Shown: positions 36,971 to 49,378, numbered from the stretch's first letter. The stretch: DNA of 64,000 nucleotides from Alopecurus myosuroides (GCA_028641055.1 CM054058.1:240050187-240114186); one strand, 5' to 3'. Numbers and translations: made by a program. Notes: generated by a model from the sequence alone, not told the origin.

Positions 36971-39505
36971 TCAGGCAGCAGCATCATGAGTAGAGGCGGT
37001 GTCGTCCGCAGCGGTCTTCTCGGAGTTGGTCTTCTCGGAGTCAGCCTCAGCATCAGCGTCCATGGCGGTGGCTTGCTCAGAGGTGCCAGTGGCCACCGAG
37101 ATGGGATCGGTGGCCGAAGTGGAAGCAGCGGACTGGGTGCGGAGTAGCGATGCAGCGTCGAGGGCCGCGCCAGACGAAGAGCCCAACTCGGGAGCAGGTT
37201 GCTGGATCACCATCTCGGTGGTGATGTTGGCATCCTGGCCCTCGTCTTCCGGCTCCTCGTCGCTATCTGCAGCAATCTTGCCTTTCCCCTTCCCCTTCCC
37301 GATTTTCTCCTCGTCGTCAAACTCAAAGTCACTCAAGCCCTCCGACTCGATATTCTCGTCCTCATCTTCATCTTCACCCTCGCTCTCCGCCTCGGTGTCA
37401 GGCTCGGTGGGGCCGTCGATGAAGAGGGCGGTGTCCGCGTAGGAGGCGATCTCGTACGCAACTGCCTTGCGGCGGGCAACGCAGTCGGCATCATCTGACC
37501 ACTTCGAGCCTTGGCGCAACTCGAGAATGGTGTCAAGGTTGAGGTTCTCGTACCAGCTGCATATGAAGCGAAGAAGCAGATCGGCCCCTGCCCAAGCTGC
37601 GGACGCACGCCATTTCTTCAGCTCGGCCTTTGCACCGTTGAGCTTCTCGGAGAGCACGCGAAGAGTTTTGGGCGCAGATTCACGAGGCCAGAATAAATCG
37701 TGAAGCTTGAAGGCTGTGGACACCAGGTTGGAGCTAAAGCCCTGAAGCTGGCGGAGCTGCGACTTGATACTCGTAAGGTCGTCGTCGATTGAAGATTTGG
37801 TGTTCGTAGGCAATCCTTTTTCAGCTCGGATTCCTTGCGCCTTAGCCAAAGCAGGCGTGCTAGCCGCGCAGAGATCAGGGAAAATATCTGAGAATGCTAT
37901 CAGAAAGAGTTAGATATGGAAGCAGAGAAGGGATGAAACCAAGCAGAAAAGAGGAGAAGCAAACCAAGCCAAACAGAAGAAGAAGGGAACGGTTAGGTAC
38001 AGAGAAGCGCAGACTTATTGTTAAGGTCAATAAGTAGAGCGTGCAGCTTGTTCTTCCAGGCCTCCTCATCGGCAATATGCCTCTCCTCGACTTGGCGAGC
38101 AGTGCCAAGCTGGAGCATGAGATCCGCATTGCACTTCTTCAGCACCTTGTTTTCCGCCTTGAGGGCCCTCTCCTTGGCCTTGGCTACTGCCTTGACTTTG
38201 TCCTTCTCGGAGGCTTGGTCTATGGCGTCCTGGAGGGCAGTCCTCAATTGGACTTGCAACTGTTCCAACACGGCGTCGTGTTTGTTCTTGAGCTCTGTTT
38301 CGTGGCTCTCCAGTTGCTGCTTCACCTCCGCGGGCTTCAAGCAATCAAGATGCTCCTCACGGAATTTCTTGTACTCTTCTGTGGAAAGAAACAACACGGT
38401 GAGCAGAATAACCAAGAAAAAGGAGAAAAACAAGCACAGAAGGAGCAGCAACTCACCGTCCAGCTCCTTGATCTTGCTCTCGGCGGAGGCGGTGAAGACG
38501 TGGCAGTGCTCGTGCTGCTCTTGCAACTCTTTGAATTTGTCTGCAGAGTAAACGGAGTTAGAGCAAAAAGCAAATGCGGGCGTAAACACAAAATGCATTA
38601 ACCGAATAGCTAGAAGCTTACTCTCAATATCACAAATTTGGAGGGCACGGTCCAGCGCCGCCTTCTCCATCGCAGCATCGTCCTTGCGTTCGGCCTCAAG
38701 GGCCGCAATGCGTCTCCTCGCGATGCTGTGATTCCAGAGCAGCCGCCGGAACAGGTTCGTCCTCTTCAAGAGGCTATTCTGTGAACAACAAGAAAAAGAG
38801 TTAGAAAAAACTTGGAAGATTTGGCCCGAGTAGACAGCAACTCGGTTGAGTGTCCGTCTACTCGGCCCGAATCTCGGGGACTGAGTGGTGGTTAAGGAGA
38901 GAAGAAGAACAGAGGAGAAAAGAAACCGCAACTCGGAACAAGAAAAAGAAACGTACGGCATATGTCTGCTCCACGTCCTCGGCTGCTTTGCGGAGGACGT
39001 ACAGCTTGGCGGCCAGCGTGCTGGTGTCGGAGGCAATGGTCATTGGATTGGCGCCGAGATCGGCTTTGTTCCAATCAAGGCGGTAGTGGTCAAGTTCCTC
39101 GCCCAGCACGCTGCCGTCCCACTGCTTGATGCCATGGGCAGCACTCTCCCAGACCTTGTCGATGAAGCCAACTCGGTCCACAACTTGCATCAGCCCTTTA
39201 GATATGATATCATCCTCACCCGCTTCGCGAGTAGATCTCGATGGGTTTCTTGGCCTTCAGCTTGGAGTCCACTGCCTGGGCTGGGCCGCCCTTCAGAGCA
39301 GAGATCTTTTTCTCGCCCTTGGACAAGGAGATGCCGTACTGCTGGGATCCAGACAGCACGTATTGGGGCCAGCTGGCTTGTGCACTTGACCCTGCGCTTG
39401 CGCCAGCAGATCCACCAGAAGCGCCGATGGTGAGCTGCGTTCTCTTCGCAGCTGGTTGTCCAGCTGACTTAGGCGATGGCATCAGAGCAGTATCACGCGC
39501 AGCTT

Positions 39506-39507
39506 GT
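39506..39507. other. Deletion scar in the G2 antisense gene
   Basis: GCAGCTTG (matching up to 15398) is joined to TCGCTGCTCC (matching from 16578). About 1,179 bp present in G1 is missing. Two bases (TG) are shared at the ends, which fits microhomology-assisted end joining. Confidence 0.85.
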
Positions 39508-39615
39508 CGCTGCTCCAGTTGGCCTCGAAGCGCTCTTCATCCTCCTCAGCCTGGCGATCGAGATGCTGAAAAGACAAGCAAATGGCACGAATAAGTTGAG
39601 TTCTGAACTAAGGAA

Positions 39616-40003
39616 GTTCTACCCAGTGAGGCATGCAAACACAAAGCATATAAGCCTAAGGAGTTCTACCCGGTGAGGCATGCAAACACAAAGCATATAA
39701 GCCTAAGGAGTTCTACCCGGTGAGGCATGCAAACACAAAGCATATAAGCCTAAGGATTTCTACCCGGTGAGGCATGCAAACACAAAGCATATAAGGCTAA
39801 GGAATTCTACCCAAAAAGACATGCAAACACCAAGCATATTCGTTTCAGTTATTCTACTCGGAATAGCGCACAAGCATAAAGCGTATTCAGCTAATAGTTT
39901 TTTACTCGGCAGGGCATGCAAACACAAAGCATATGAAGCCTACCAGAGTATCTAGGACGCTCTACTCGGTATCATAGTGCAAAGATAAAGCACAGAAGTC
40001 TAA
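39616..40003. repeat. 47-bp minisatellite of G2
   Basis: Same array as 16687-17075, same unit number by eye, with scattered changes (for example ACCAAAAAGA near 39811 for ACCCGAAAAGA-type units). Confidence 0.9.
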
Positions 40004-40925
40004 CCTTTTCGATTGGCTTGGCACGGCTATACGGCACGAAGCCGTACTGCCAGGTGGCGGAGAGGGTCGTCTGCGCGATGGATCTCGCCCAGATGGCGAT
40101 GTCTGCAGTGCTCAACTCGAATGTGGTGGTCCTCGTGCAGTCCCGAGGCCCTCCCATGTAGCACACATTTTGTGGGAGCGGCGCTGAAGCGGGAGCACCC
40201 GGCGCGAGATCCAGCACGCGAGGGGATCGTCGCGGCAGAATCCCTCTTCCTTCAACTCGGCGAGGCGCGACTCGAGTTGAACAAGGTCTTCGATCTTGTT
40301 CTTCGGGTTGTAGCCCCAGTTCTGCTGGGTCGGCCTCGCATTCTTCCACCTAGGGAGCCCTATCCGGTCCTGGATTGGCCCTCCTTCTTCGGTGGGGACG
40401 TTCTTGACGTAGAGGAAGGAGCGCTGCCACTTGCGCACCGTCTCCAACCCCTTGACGCGCGGGTGGCTACCCGTGGAGCGCTGGAGCATCATGACGCTCC
40501 CCGTCATCGTCATGGCGCGAGCGCTCTCCGTGTTCCCCGGGTTGGGGATGCTCTGCTTCCGAAGAAGAAGTAGCGCGCCCAACTATGAATAGTTGGGTAC
40601 ACGCCGAGGAACGCCTCGCAGACCACGGCGTGGAAGGCGAGCATCACCATTGCGTTGGGGGGAGGTGATGCGGCTGCAGCCCGAAGTTGTTGAGGAACTC
40701 CTTGAAGAAGTCGGAGACGGGGAGGCCAAATCTGCGCTTGAAGTGCGCGAGGAAGACGACGAACTCGTCTTTCCGTGGCGTGGGGAGGATTTCGTTGTCC
40801 GGCTTCCTGCACTGCACACCGGGAGGGACACGGCGGGTGTTGACTAGCCATTGGCAGTCCTCCGCCGTGACATCAGAGCCTTCCCACCCAGCGCGGGCGG
40901 CAACGTCGTCGTCTCCGCGAGCCAT

Positions 40926-41640
40926 GGAGATGAGGAGAACGGCAGAAGATTGGTGGAAGATTTGGGTGGAAGGAGTACTCTTTGTCTTTCCGGCGGTGCG
41001 TGGAGCAGCGGCACAGCAGAGATTTGCGGTGGCGGCGTGCTCTGCGGCGGCGGAGAAGCGAAAGGGCGGAAGATGGAAGTGAGCAGGAAAGAGAAGGAGG
41101 AGTTACCGAGGGGGTATTTATCCCTCCCCTCGAGTTGTCGTTACCAGCGGAGTTAGTGGGATCAGTCGTGCACTGAGATCATGCGGCGTGGGCTGCGCGC
41201 CGGTTAGAAACGCACATAGCGCGTATTGTGCGCGTAACGGGCGCAGTTAATCCCACGTCGAGATCGTGGGCGATTTACTGCGGTTGAAGTGACATAACGG
41301 GCTGGTGGGCCCTGGCCGCAGTTATGGGTGCGTGGCCTGCCGCCGCCCAGGCACCGAGGCGTCGGAGTGACAGGGGTGCGACACGTGCCCCGTTGCGACA
41401 CGCAGAGGTGGATTCGCACCGTTTGAGGCGGGATTGTGTTTCGAGGATTTCGCTAAGTTTTTTTTTTCTCGGCATCAGAAAAGAGAAATGGTGCTACTCG
41501 GAGAAGAAGAGATTCGAGCCAAGGATAAGGGCTACTCGGAGGTACTACTCGGCTTCTTACGATTCGAAGACAAGTATTGTTCTTAAGCTGGAAGGGCCCA
41601 GTGAACAAGTTCGCAGGACTCTACCAGCTTCGGGGACTAA
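40926..41640. other. G2 region between antisense gene start and 3' LTR
   Basis: Counterpart of 17997-18708. It holds the TATA-like box (41115-41121) and the polypurine tract next to the LTR. No separate gene seen. Confidence 0.55.
41115..41121 (-). promoter_or_regulatory. TATA-like box of the G2 antisense gene
   Basis: GGGATAAATACCCCC on the - strand, unchanged from G1, although the gene it served is broken. Confidence 0.55.
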
Positions 41641-42528
41641 TGTCGGGGGGTTACCCCCGAGTAGGGGTAAGGCAAGTGCTAAAAGCAAGATCAGAATGGC
41701 AGTTTTGACCAAGTTGGCTGGCTACCCGGTACCCGCTACCCGGTGGACAGCTATTCGGCCGTACCTACCAATGGCCAGGAGGAAGAATCAAGGAAGTTGT
41801 ATTCTTCCGAGTACAGGAAGTTGTCCGGGTAGAGGAAATGGATTCCTACTCGGACCAAAAGTCAATGGAGCAGTTCTGACATAGGATCCCGCGTATCCTG
41901 TGTCAGTACAGCGTGCGGTTCAACTTACGAAGTACATGACTATCCGCACCACGGCGTGGCTACAGTGCGGTAGGCGCTTGTCTAGTCCTGTCACTGACAG
42001 AGGGGACAGGACAAGGCTAGGGGCCTACTCTATCTCACTGACAAGGGTGGACAGGTCCCATCTCCGAACGGCGCAACGACTTACGGGGCGAGTGTCAGCG
42101 GTAACCCGGAGGCGTGCGCGGTTCTGCAGGGCTCCTGTCACATCTCGCTGTACCTTATACTTGTTTTCTATTCGGCTCGGCACCAGTATATAAGGTGCCC
42201 TGCCTCCTCCTGTGAGAGGGTCGCTGCATACGTTTGGATCCTAGACGAGGCAACACTCACAGAAAGAACTAGAGAGAAGAGTGGCTACTCGGCTGAAGGC
42301 CTGATTGTACTGTGGCTACTCGGTAACACACATATAAAAGAGAGAGACAGGAGTAGGGGTGTTACCTCCACACGAGGGCCTTGAACCTGGGTAAGATCTT
42401 GGTGTTTTCATTGTTTGTGATCTACCCCACGCGGCTACTCGCCGTGTGATCCCTCCCCGAGCACCTCCAGCGTCCATCGGCCCCAACTTTAGCCATCCCA
42501 TGGCATCTGCCGTGATACCACCACGACA
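41641..42528 (+). repeat. G2 3' LTR
   Basis: 888 bp, TGTCGGGGGG ... CCACGACA. Against G1 it carries a short local duplication of the TACCCGGT type near 41725-41740. TATA box at 42187-42195. Confidence 0.9.
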
Positions 42529-43903
42529 CAAGTGCAGGAGATCAATTGTAGTACCTTTCGATAAGTATTTGAGTGTCGAACCCACGAGGAGCTGAAGGTA
42601 AGCTATCTATTCTCTAAAGCCCTATAACCCTCTTATATGGTTGTTTATGCAAAGCAATAAGTTTGACTAAAAGGAACTAACTAATTAAAAGCAAGTGACG
42701 TGGAGTGTGGTTTGTCTAGTAACTAGTGAAGCAAGTTTCTAAGCAAGTTTCACAAGTAGCAAGCAGCAAATATCTCAAGTATCTCAAGGGAGCAAGTGTT
42801 CTAGCAATAGGTGTTTCGTTCGTGTGGTTGTCATAATTAGTGAAGCACATGTTTTAGTCTTAGTTGTTTCTTCTAGGAAGGAGCCATGAATAGGTATAGT
42901 CAAGTAAATGAGCTACAACCCCTTATGATGGATCATGTGGCCAAGTAAATGACTGCACAAGATTGATTAAGACATAAAGTCCCACCATAGCCTTACATTC
43001 TAAGGTCCCCTATATATATCCCCCAATAACTTAACTTTGTGGCTCGGTCTCAGGTTACTGTCACTCCCAAGTCACCACCACTCCATTATGCTACCGGTGA
43101 TCACCTTACATGCATTCCCCAACATATGTGTGCACTCATATATTGTACATAAAGACAATCATAGAAGATAACAAACTTGTATGCAACCAATCAACGAACT
43201 ATTTCACCATTGCCAAGAACAATTCACTACTCAAACATAGACGGGGAGACACAATACATCAAGGGAATATAGTATTGCATCATACATCGTGTTTGCCAAG
43301 AGATTACAGTGGATAGATGGAGCTGATCTTGCTGTAGATGTTGATGATGAACACGCCGGAGGGGGGTGGAGCCCTCCGGGGGTGATCCCGGCGGTGTTTC
43401 CCCCCTCCGATCTTCTCCGGCGGCAACCTTCTGTCTCTCTGTTTCGTGGTTTCGTCTCTCCGCGCCGCCTCCTCCTCGAAAAGGCCAGGGGACCCTTTAT
43501 ATAGTCATTTTTAGGTCACGTGACACTCGGGAGAAGAAAGATCGACGGCATCGGAGCCACGGGGGCAAAAAGGGGTCCCCACACGCGGCCAAGGAATCTG
43601 GCCGCGTGGAGAGTCCTCTTTTCCACCTGGTTGGCCTTTTGGCCCTCTACTTTGGCCCATGGTCTTCGTCTCGAAAATTCTGAACCGTGCTCTTTGGCCT
43701 TGCCCTTTTTGGAGTCCCGAAGCTCCCGAAAAGTCTGAAACACTAAAAAGTACGTTTTGTGGAAAAAACAGGGTTAGAACCAAAAGAAGGGGGATTGTTC
43801 AGAAAATCCCCCAAATCATTATAAAACATGAATATAAGTTGCTAATATGTAGGAAAAATAAGTAATAACATGCAAAGTTCATCTATGCATTTTACATGCA
43901 TCA
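42529..43903 (-). repeat. X2 3' LTR (left copy, hosts G2)
   Basis: 1,375 bp, colinear with 19582-20957. The - strand TATA box (CTATATAAA) is at 43496-43504. Differences from the right LTR look about two- to three-fold more frequent than from X1. Confidence 0.9.
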
Positions 43904-43920
43904 ACATCCCCAAGCTTAAC
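43904..43920 (-). promoter_or_regulatory. X2 polypurine tract
   Basis: The - strand reads AAGCTTGGGGATGT against the LTR. The same motif recurs at 45597-45610 and 46357-46370. Confidence 0.8.
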
Positions 43921-46900
43921 CCATACTTGTCCTCGAGTATGAAGGTGATAAAACTAACATGGACTTTGCATTTTAAAACAATCATGGAATATCAAAGAAT
44001 ATTATTCATGCTACATATAATCAAATGATTCATAATGTAGATGAGTAGCAACATACAATTCATGTTATAAGAAATATCAAATATGCAAGCAAAGATGCTT
44101 CATGAAAGTTCACAAAGTGTATTATGAAATAAAAGCACTATGGACCAAATGCATACACAAAATGAAAAATAAAATCCTATATTGGTCAAAGAATAGCATA
44201 ATGGAAAATAGAAAATATGGTGGACACTTTGGAGAAAATTGAGTAGAGGTAAAACATGATCAAGTCTTATTTAGCCTCTAAATTATTCAACTAAATTACT
44301 AATTCAAATGTGGTATCCATTGATCTAGGACTCTCATTGCCCCTTTATCACTAGCATCTTAAAATTGTGAGTATTGAATTAATGATAATGACAAGGTGGT
44401 TGAAAGCCTCATGACCTGTGAGTGTGAAAACCTACTCCATGATTACTCAACTTAAGATTCCTAATAAGCTTTGTACAATCATAATAAGTATTAATGACAT
44501 CATAGAGAACCGCAAAGAGGTACCTCTTGCCCCATGACATGGAAACAAGCCCATGTTACAATAACAAGATGAACAAACGGAGTAGACTCATCATCCTTTT
44601 TATTTTCATTCACTATTATGCATAGTTTATTATTTTATTATAGGATGTGCTGTAGAGTCACTCAAGCTGTAAGTAAATTTCCACCATGATAAAGCATGGC
44701 TTGGGTTAGAGGCCCAATGCGTTTCTCTAGTCATATAGATACTTACTCATCAAAACTTACTATTCCTCTATTTTATTTCGGCATGGCAGAAGTCCAAAAA
44801 CAAAATTACATGATATCAACCAAATGTAAATTTTTTGTGCAATGTTGAAAGCTTTCCGGTGATACACGTTTATAGCTAGCTCCCAACCACACACTTGTCA
44901 AACGCAAAACTTGTGGCTCCCATTATTGGGTCATGTTTATTAGATGTATAAAAAGTAAAGTGTGCCTTCAAAAGTTTGTGAGAGTCCTATCCCAAGTTCA
45001 ACCCATGACAATTAATAAAGTGAATATCTTAATTTAGAACATAAATAACACAATAACATGGTGAACATACTCGGAATAGCAATGAAGCTAATGGGAAGAT
45101 ATGGTGGACTCACTGGAAATACTTGGCTAAGGAGTGTTGGAAACAAGTTTTTACTTGTTGGAATTTTTAAATTTTTGGGCTAGCAAGAGGGAGATAGTTG
45201 ATCAGATACTATGCATGCATATGTCCATAGAACTACTCATTTCATGACAAACTAAATAAACCAGCAATTAACATCAAGGACATGAATAAGAGATAGCTCA
45301 AGACAACATTATTGCAAATTTCTACACATAAAAAGCATATAAATCATGCAAACATATGTAGCTCTTCAAATCAACCATGGCATCCCTATTCAAAATCATA
45401 ATACTAGAATCCAATACATTCCAACCCCAAACTCCAGTAGCTCAATCTCATATAAAATGATGGTTGTGGTCTTATCAAAACAAAAATAAAAATAAAAACT
45501 AGACGCTTCAAGTCTCTACGATAAATGCTTTGCTTAGAAAAACAGAAAGTAGACGTGTGCTAACCAAAAGAGTGTAGCTCCAGTGGGGTGTTCATCACAT
45601 CCCCAAGCTTATGTATTTCACCATTCTTGGATGTCTTGAGGCGCAGCTCCTCTATTCCCTGTGAAAAAAACTTCACAAAACATGTTTCTCCCATTCTTTT
45701 TCTGTGGGGTGAGATTAGCAAGGACAAACAAATCACATGCTTGCTGTGCAAAATTCCAAATCAAATGCTCCAGTAGATATACAATAAGGTTCATTATGTT
45801 TTATGTTCACTCCCTTGCTTGAAAGAATCATGGAAATTCGATTCCCAAGCCCAAAGAGTGCATAAAACAAAAGAAGGCAGAATCTGTCCAGAAAAGCATC
45901 AGCAGAAAAACGAACGTTTTCCCCTAAGCTAGACTCGTCAAAAAATTAAGCCAATTTTTGTGCTTACAGAGGACGAAAAGTTGCAGAACATACTAAAAAA
46001 ATTAGCGCAATCCGACATACCAATAAAAAACGTAAAATCATACGGTGAGCAGACTCGTGCTGAAACAGAAATTTCATGCACTAGGATAGCAACTTATAAG
46101 TCCAAATGGGTTTGACTTGACTCTTTATTGAAAAATCCAGAATTAAAACAACAAAAACTAATCTCTTGAGACAGCAAGAGGACACTAGGAAAATCCAAAC
46201 AAAAACAACCGGGTTGCCTCCCGTAAAGCGCTTTCTTTATAGCCATATAGCTAGGCTTTACTTACTTAACATCATGATGGTTGGAGTGAGGTGGCTCGGC
46301 ATCCCTAAGCTTGGATTCTTGTACTTATTTGATACATGTAGGGTGAGCCCAGTGGTACATCCCCAAGCTTGATTGGTTGTTCCTCTTGATCTTTGTTCAT
46401 CTCACTCAACTCTTCCTCCTGAAAAATTCTTCTTACACAAATCTCAACATAAAACTTGATTAGAGGGGTTAGTGCCTCCATAAATAAAATCCACATAGGT
46501 ACAGGAAAGACACATCATGAGTTGATTCTAAATATTAAGTACTGTCACTACAGTTGTGCATTGCTCCTTGATCAAAAGAACCACACAAAACACAAGTAAT
46601 GAGAGCAATGCAAAATAAAGACATAATCTGTCAAAAACTGAACAGCCCGTAAAGAGTGAATTTTTAGAGTCACTTAAGTTGCTCAAATCAGAAAACTTAA
46701 AACTAATGAAATATGTAGTGATAACTAAATATTTCTGTCGTAAATTACCAGGTCAAAATTCCACTTCTGTGATTTTAAAAAATTTCGCAGTGAAGTTCAG
46801 GAATCTGTTTTCTTGACAGCTAATTACTATTGTTTAATCCTATCTCTCATATAAGATTATTCTTGCCATTTAAGATGAGAAATAAGACAGAAATGTGATG

Positions 46901-47141
46901 TTACAGTAGTGAACTAATATTTTTATTGTTTTTAGCTTTGGAAAAAGTTTTAATGATAGAGACTTTGCAATGGTTTCATTGGCATGAACAACACATGTTC
47001 AAGGTCGACCCCAACTTCTCCATTACTCATCCTTCTCATTTACTTTCCCAAAAAAAAAATTATAAAATGAAAATCTTAAACTAAATGATAGATAACAGTA
47101 GGTAAAGGTATTTTACATGTTGAAAAGACATAAATGTGTGC
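43904..47141 (-). other. X2 non-coding interior
   Basis: AT-rich. The part up to 46169 is also in X1; 46170-47141 is unique to X2. No gene recognised. The - strand ORF 45751-45560 (63 codons, contains HKLGDVMN) overlaps a polypurine-like motif and has no other support. Confidence 0.65.
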
Positions 47142-47879
47142 TCAAACCGAATAGGAAATTAAAGCATAAGGAACACACCAAAAAATATTAAACAATTTAT
47201 TTTTAAGTCTAACCCCTTTCCTATGCATTGGCATTTTGTAATGAAACAAATAAAAGAAGAACATAATAGCAAGCATAGAAAGGTAGATCAAGTGCAACTT
47301 CAATACTTTCAGCATAAAGAGGGGAAACTTAATATTGTTGAAATATGTGTAACCATGTTTCCCTCTCTCATAATAATTTTCAGTAGCATCATGAATAGAT
47401 TCAACAATATGAATATCACATAAAACATTCTTATCATGAGCCACATGCATAAAAGAATCACTACTCTCCACATAAGTAAAATCCTCATTAGTGATAGTGG
47501 GAGTCAAACATTCATAATTTTCATTGCAATCATCATATATAGGAGGCATAGTATCATCAAAGTGAATTTTCTCCTCCAAGCTTGGGGAACTAGAAATATC
47601 ATGCTCATCAAAACCAACTTCCCCAAGCTTGAAACTTTCCATAGAATCAGCAAGTATATCATTTTTATCCTCAATAGTAGGGGGACTAAAAATATCATAT
47701 TCATCAAGACAAACTTCCCCAAGCTCAAGGTTTTCCTTAGCAATAAAGGTGTTCAAAGAATTAGTACTACCACAAATATGATTGTTGTGCAAATAATTTT
47801 TCAATTTCTCCTCAAACACTTCATGTCCTAATTCAAGGTAGATATTATACAGTTCTAAAATTGTTTGGTTGTTTTCCAT
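47142..47879 (-). CDS. X2 ORF, 245 aa, unknown function
   Basis: ATG at 47879, about 75 bp after the primer site, the place where gag normally starts. The product is acidic in its first two thirds and holds two imperfect repeats with LGEV(C/G)(L/F)DE(Y/H)DI(F/S)S (near residues 52 and 85). The last third is basic and hydrophobic, with a possible membrane segment (LHLIYLSMLAIMFFFYLF, about residues 200-217). I see no zinc knuckle, protease or gag fold. Similar ORFs occur in grass Athila-like elements as hypothetical proteins, to my memory, unverified. The frame is open, so it may be under constraint or merely young. X1 lacks it. Confidence 0.6.
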   Translation of the reverse strand: MENNQTILELYNIYLELGHEVFEEKLKNYLHNNHICGSTNSLNTFIAKENLELGEVCLDEYDIFSPPTIEDKNDILADSMESFKLGEVGFDEHDISSSPSLEEKIHFDDTMPPIYDDCNENYECLTPTITNEDFTYVESSDSFMHVAHDKNVLCDIHIVESIHDATENYYERGKHGYTYFNNIKFPLFMLKVLKLHLIYLSMLAIMFFFYLFHYKMPMHRKGVRLKNKLFNIFWCVPYALISYSV

Positions 47880-47952
47880 TTTATAAATTTTTTTGTGTAT
47901 TAGGTTTATATGTTAGTATGCAATGCAAACAAGAATAAAAGCTTAGCACAAC

Positions 47953-47972
47953 GCTCCCCGGCAACGGCGCCA
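47953..47972 (-). promoter_or_regulatory. X2 primer binding site (tRNA-Asp type)
   Basis: The - strand reads TGGCGCCGTTGCCGGGGAGC, the primer site common in Athila-type elements, 10 bases inside the 5' LTR. Confidence 0.9.
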
Positions 47973-47982
47973 GAAAAGTGCT

Positions 47983-49378
47983 TGATGACTCCCAAGTGCA
48001 GGAGATCAATTGTAGTACCTTTCGATAAGTATTTGAGTGTCGAACCCACAAGGAGCTGAAGGTAAGCTATCTATTCTCTAAAGCCCTATAACCCTCTTAT
48101 ATGGTTGTTTATGCAAAGCAATAAGTTTGACTAAAAGGAACTAACTAATTAAAAGCAAGTGACGTGGAGTGTGGTTTGTCTAGTAACTAGTGAAGCAAGT
48201 TTCTAAAGCAAGTTTCTAAGCAAGTTTCACAAGTAGCAAGCAGCAAATATCTCAAGTATCTCAAGGGAGCAAGTGTTCTAGCAATGGGTGTTTCGTTCGT
48301 GTGGTTGTCACAATTAGTGAAGCACAAGTTTTAGTCTTAGTTGTTTCTTCTAGGAAGGAGCCATGAATAGGTATAGTCAAGTAAATGATCTACAACCCCT
48401 TATGATGGATCATGTGGCCAACTAAATGACTGCACAAGATTGATTAAGACATAAAGTCCCACCATAGCCTTACGTTCTAAGGTCCCCTATATATATCCCC
48501 CAATAACTTAACTTTGTGGCTCGGTCTCAGGTTATTGTCACTCCCAAGTCACCACCACTCCATTATGCTACCGGTGATCACCTTACATGCATTCCCCAAC
48601 ATATGCGTGCACTCATATATTGTACATAAAGACAATCATAGAAGATAACAAACTTGTATGCAACCAATCAACGAACTATTTCACCATTGCCAAGAACAAT
48701 TCACTACTCAAACATAGACGGGGAGACACAATACATCAAGGGAATATAGTATTGCATCATACATCGTGTTTTCCAAGAGATTACAGTGGAGAGATGGAGC
48801 TGATCTTGCTGTAGATGTTGATGATGAACACGCCGGAGGGGGGTGGAGCCCTCCGGGGGTGATCCCGGCGGCGTTTCCCCCCTCCGATCTTCTCCGGCGG
48901 CAGCCTTCTGTCTCTCTGTTTTGTGGTTTCGTCTCTCAGCGCTGACCCCTTCTCGAAAAGGCCAGGGGACCCTTTATATAGTCGTTTTTAGGTCACGTGA
49001 CACTCGGGAGAAGAAAGATCGACGGCATCGGAGCCACGGGGGCAAAAAGGGGGCCCCACACGTGGCCAAGGAATCTGGCCGCGTGGAGGGTCCTCTTTTC
49101 CACCTGGTTGGCCTTTTGGCCCTCTACTTTGGCCCATGGTCTTCGTCTCGAAAATTCTGAACCGTGCTCTTTGGCCTTGCCTTTTTGGAGTCCTGAAGCT
49201 CCCGGAAAGTCTGAAACACTAAAAAGTACGTTTTCTGGAAAAACGGGGTTAGAACCAAAAGAAGGGGGATTGTTCAGAAAATCCCCCAAATCATTATAAA
49301 ACATGAACATTAGTTGCTAATATGTAGGAAAAACAAGTAATAACATGCAAAGTTCATCTATGCATTTTACATGCATCA
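47983..49378 (-). repeat. X2 5' LTR (right copy, complete)
   Basis: 1,396 bp, TGATGACTCCC ... ATGCATCA. TATA box CTATATAAA (- strand) at 48973-48981. This complete copy shows how far the left LTR extended before G inserted. Confidence 0.95.

Larger units (their letters stand above)
36971..40925 (-). pseudogene. G2 antisense gene, broken copy
   Basis: Colinear with 12863-17996, from ATG at 40925 to the same stop. Damage: a 1-bp loss in the G run near 40660, a 1-bp loss near 40560 (CCGAAG for CCGGAAG), a 2-bp gain near 40165 (CACACATTT for CACATTT), and a deletion at 39506/39507 that removes exons 2 and 3 and most of exon 4, including the basic patch. The exons toward its 3' end (about 39480-36971, coiled coil and acidic tail) look intact and share with G1 the frame shift near 39225. 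It cannot make the full protein. Confidence 0.85.
36002..42528 (+). mobile_element. G2: second copy of the Tat-like gypsy element, 3' part only
   Basis: Integrase C-terminus, spacer, damaged antisense gene and 3' LTR, colinear with 11894-19581. It lacks the integrase core, since the duplication start lies inside S. It has a 1.18-kb deletion at 39506/39507 and several small indels. Its right flank is X LTR starting CAAGT, as for G1. Confidence 0.9.
42529..49378 (-). mobile_element. X2: non-autonomous Athila-like gypsy element
   Basis: The left LTR (42529-43903, its outer end displaced by G) and right LTR (47983-49378) flank a 4.08-kb interior. On the - strand the order is 5' LTR, tRNA-Asp-type primer site, one ORF (47879-47142), long non-coding stretch, polypurine tract, 3' LTR. 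LTR ends are TGATG...CATCA. It has no protease, RT or integrase, so it depends on other elements. It sits in the gag region of Z. Confidence 0.85.

Noticed and set aside
891..46169. Pure assembly duplication of one molecule
   Set aside because: Many private substitutions, a 1.18-kb deletion and different inactivating mutations in the gag copies separate the two units. Not fully excluded without reads.
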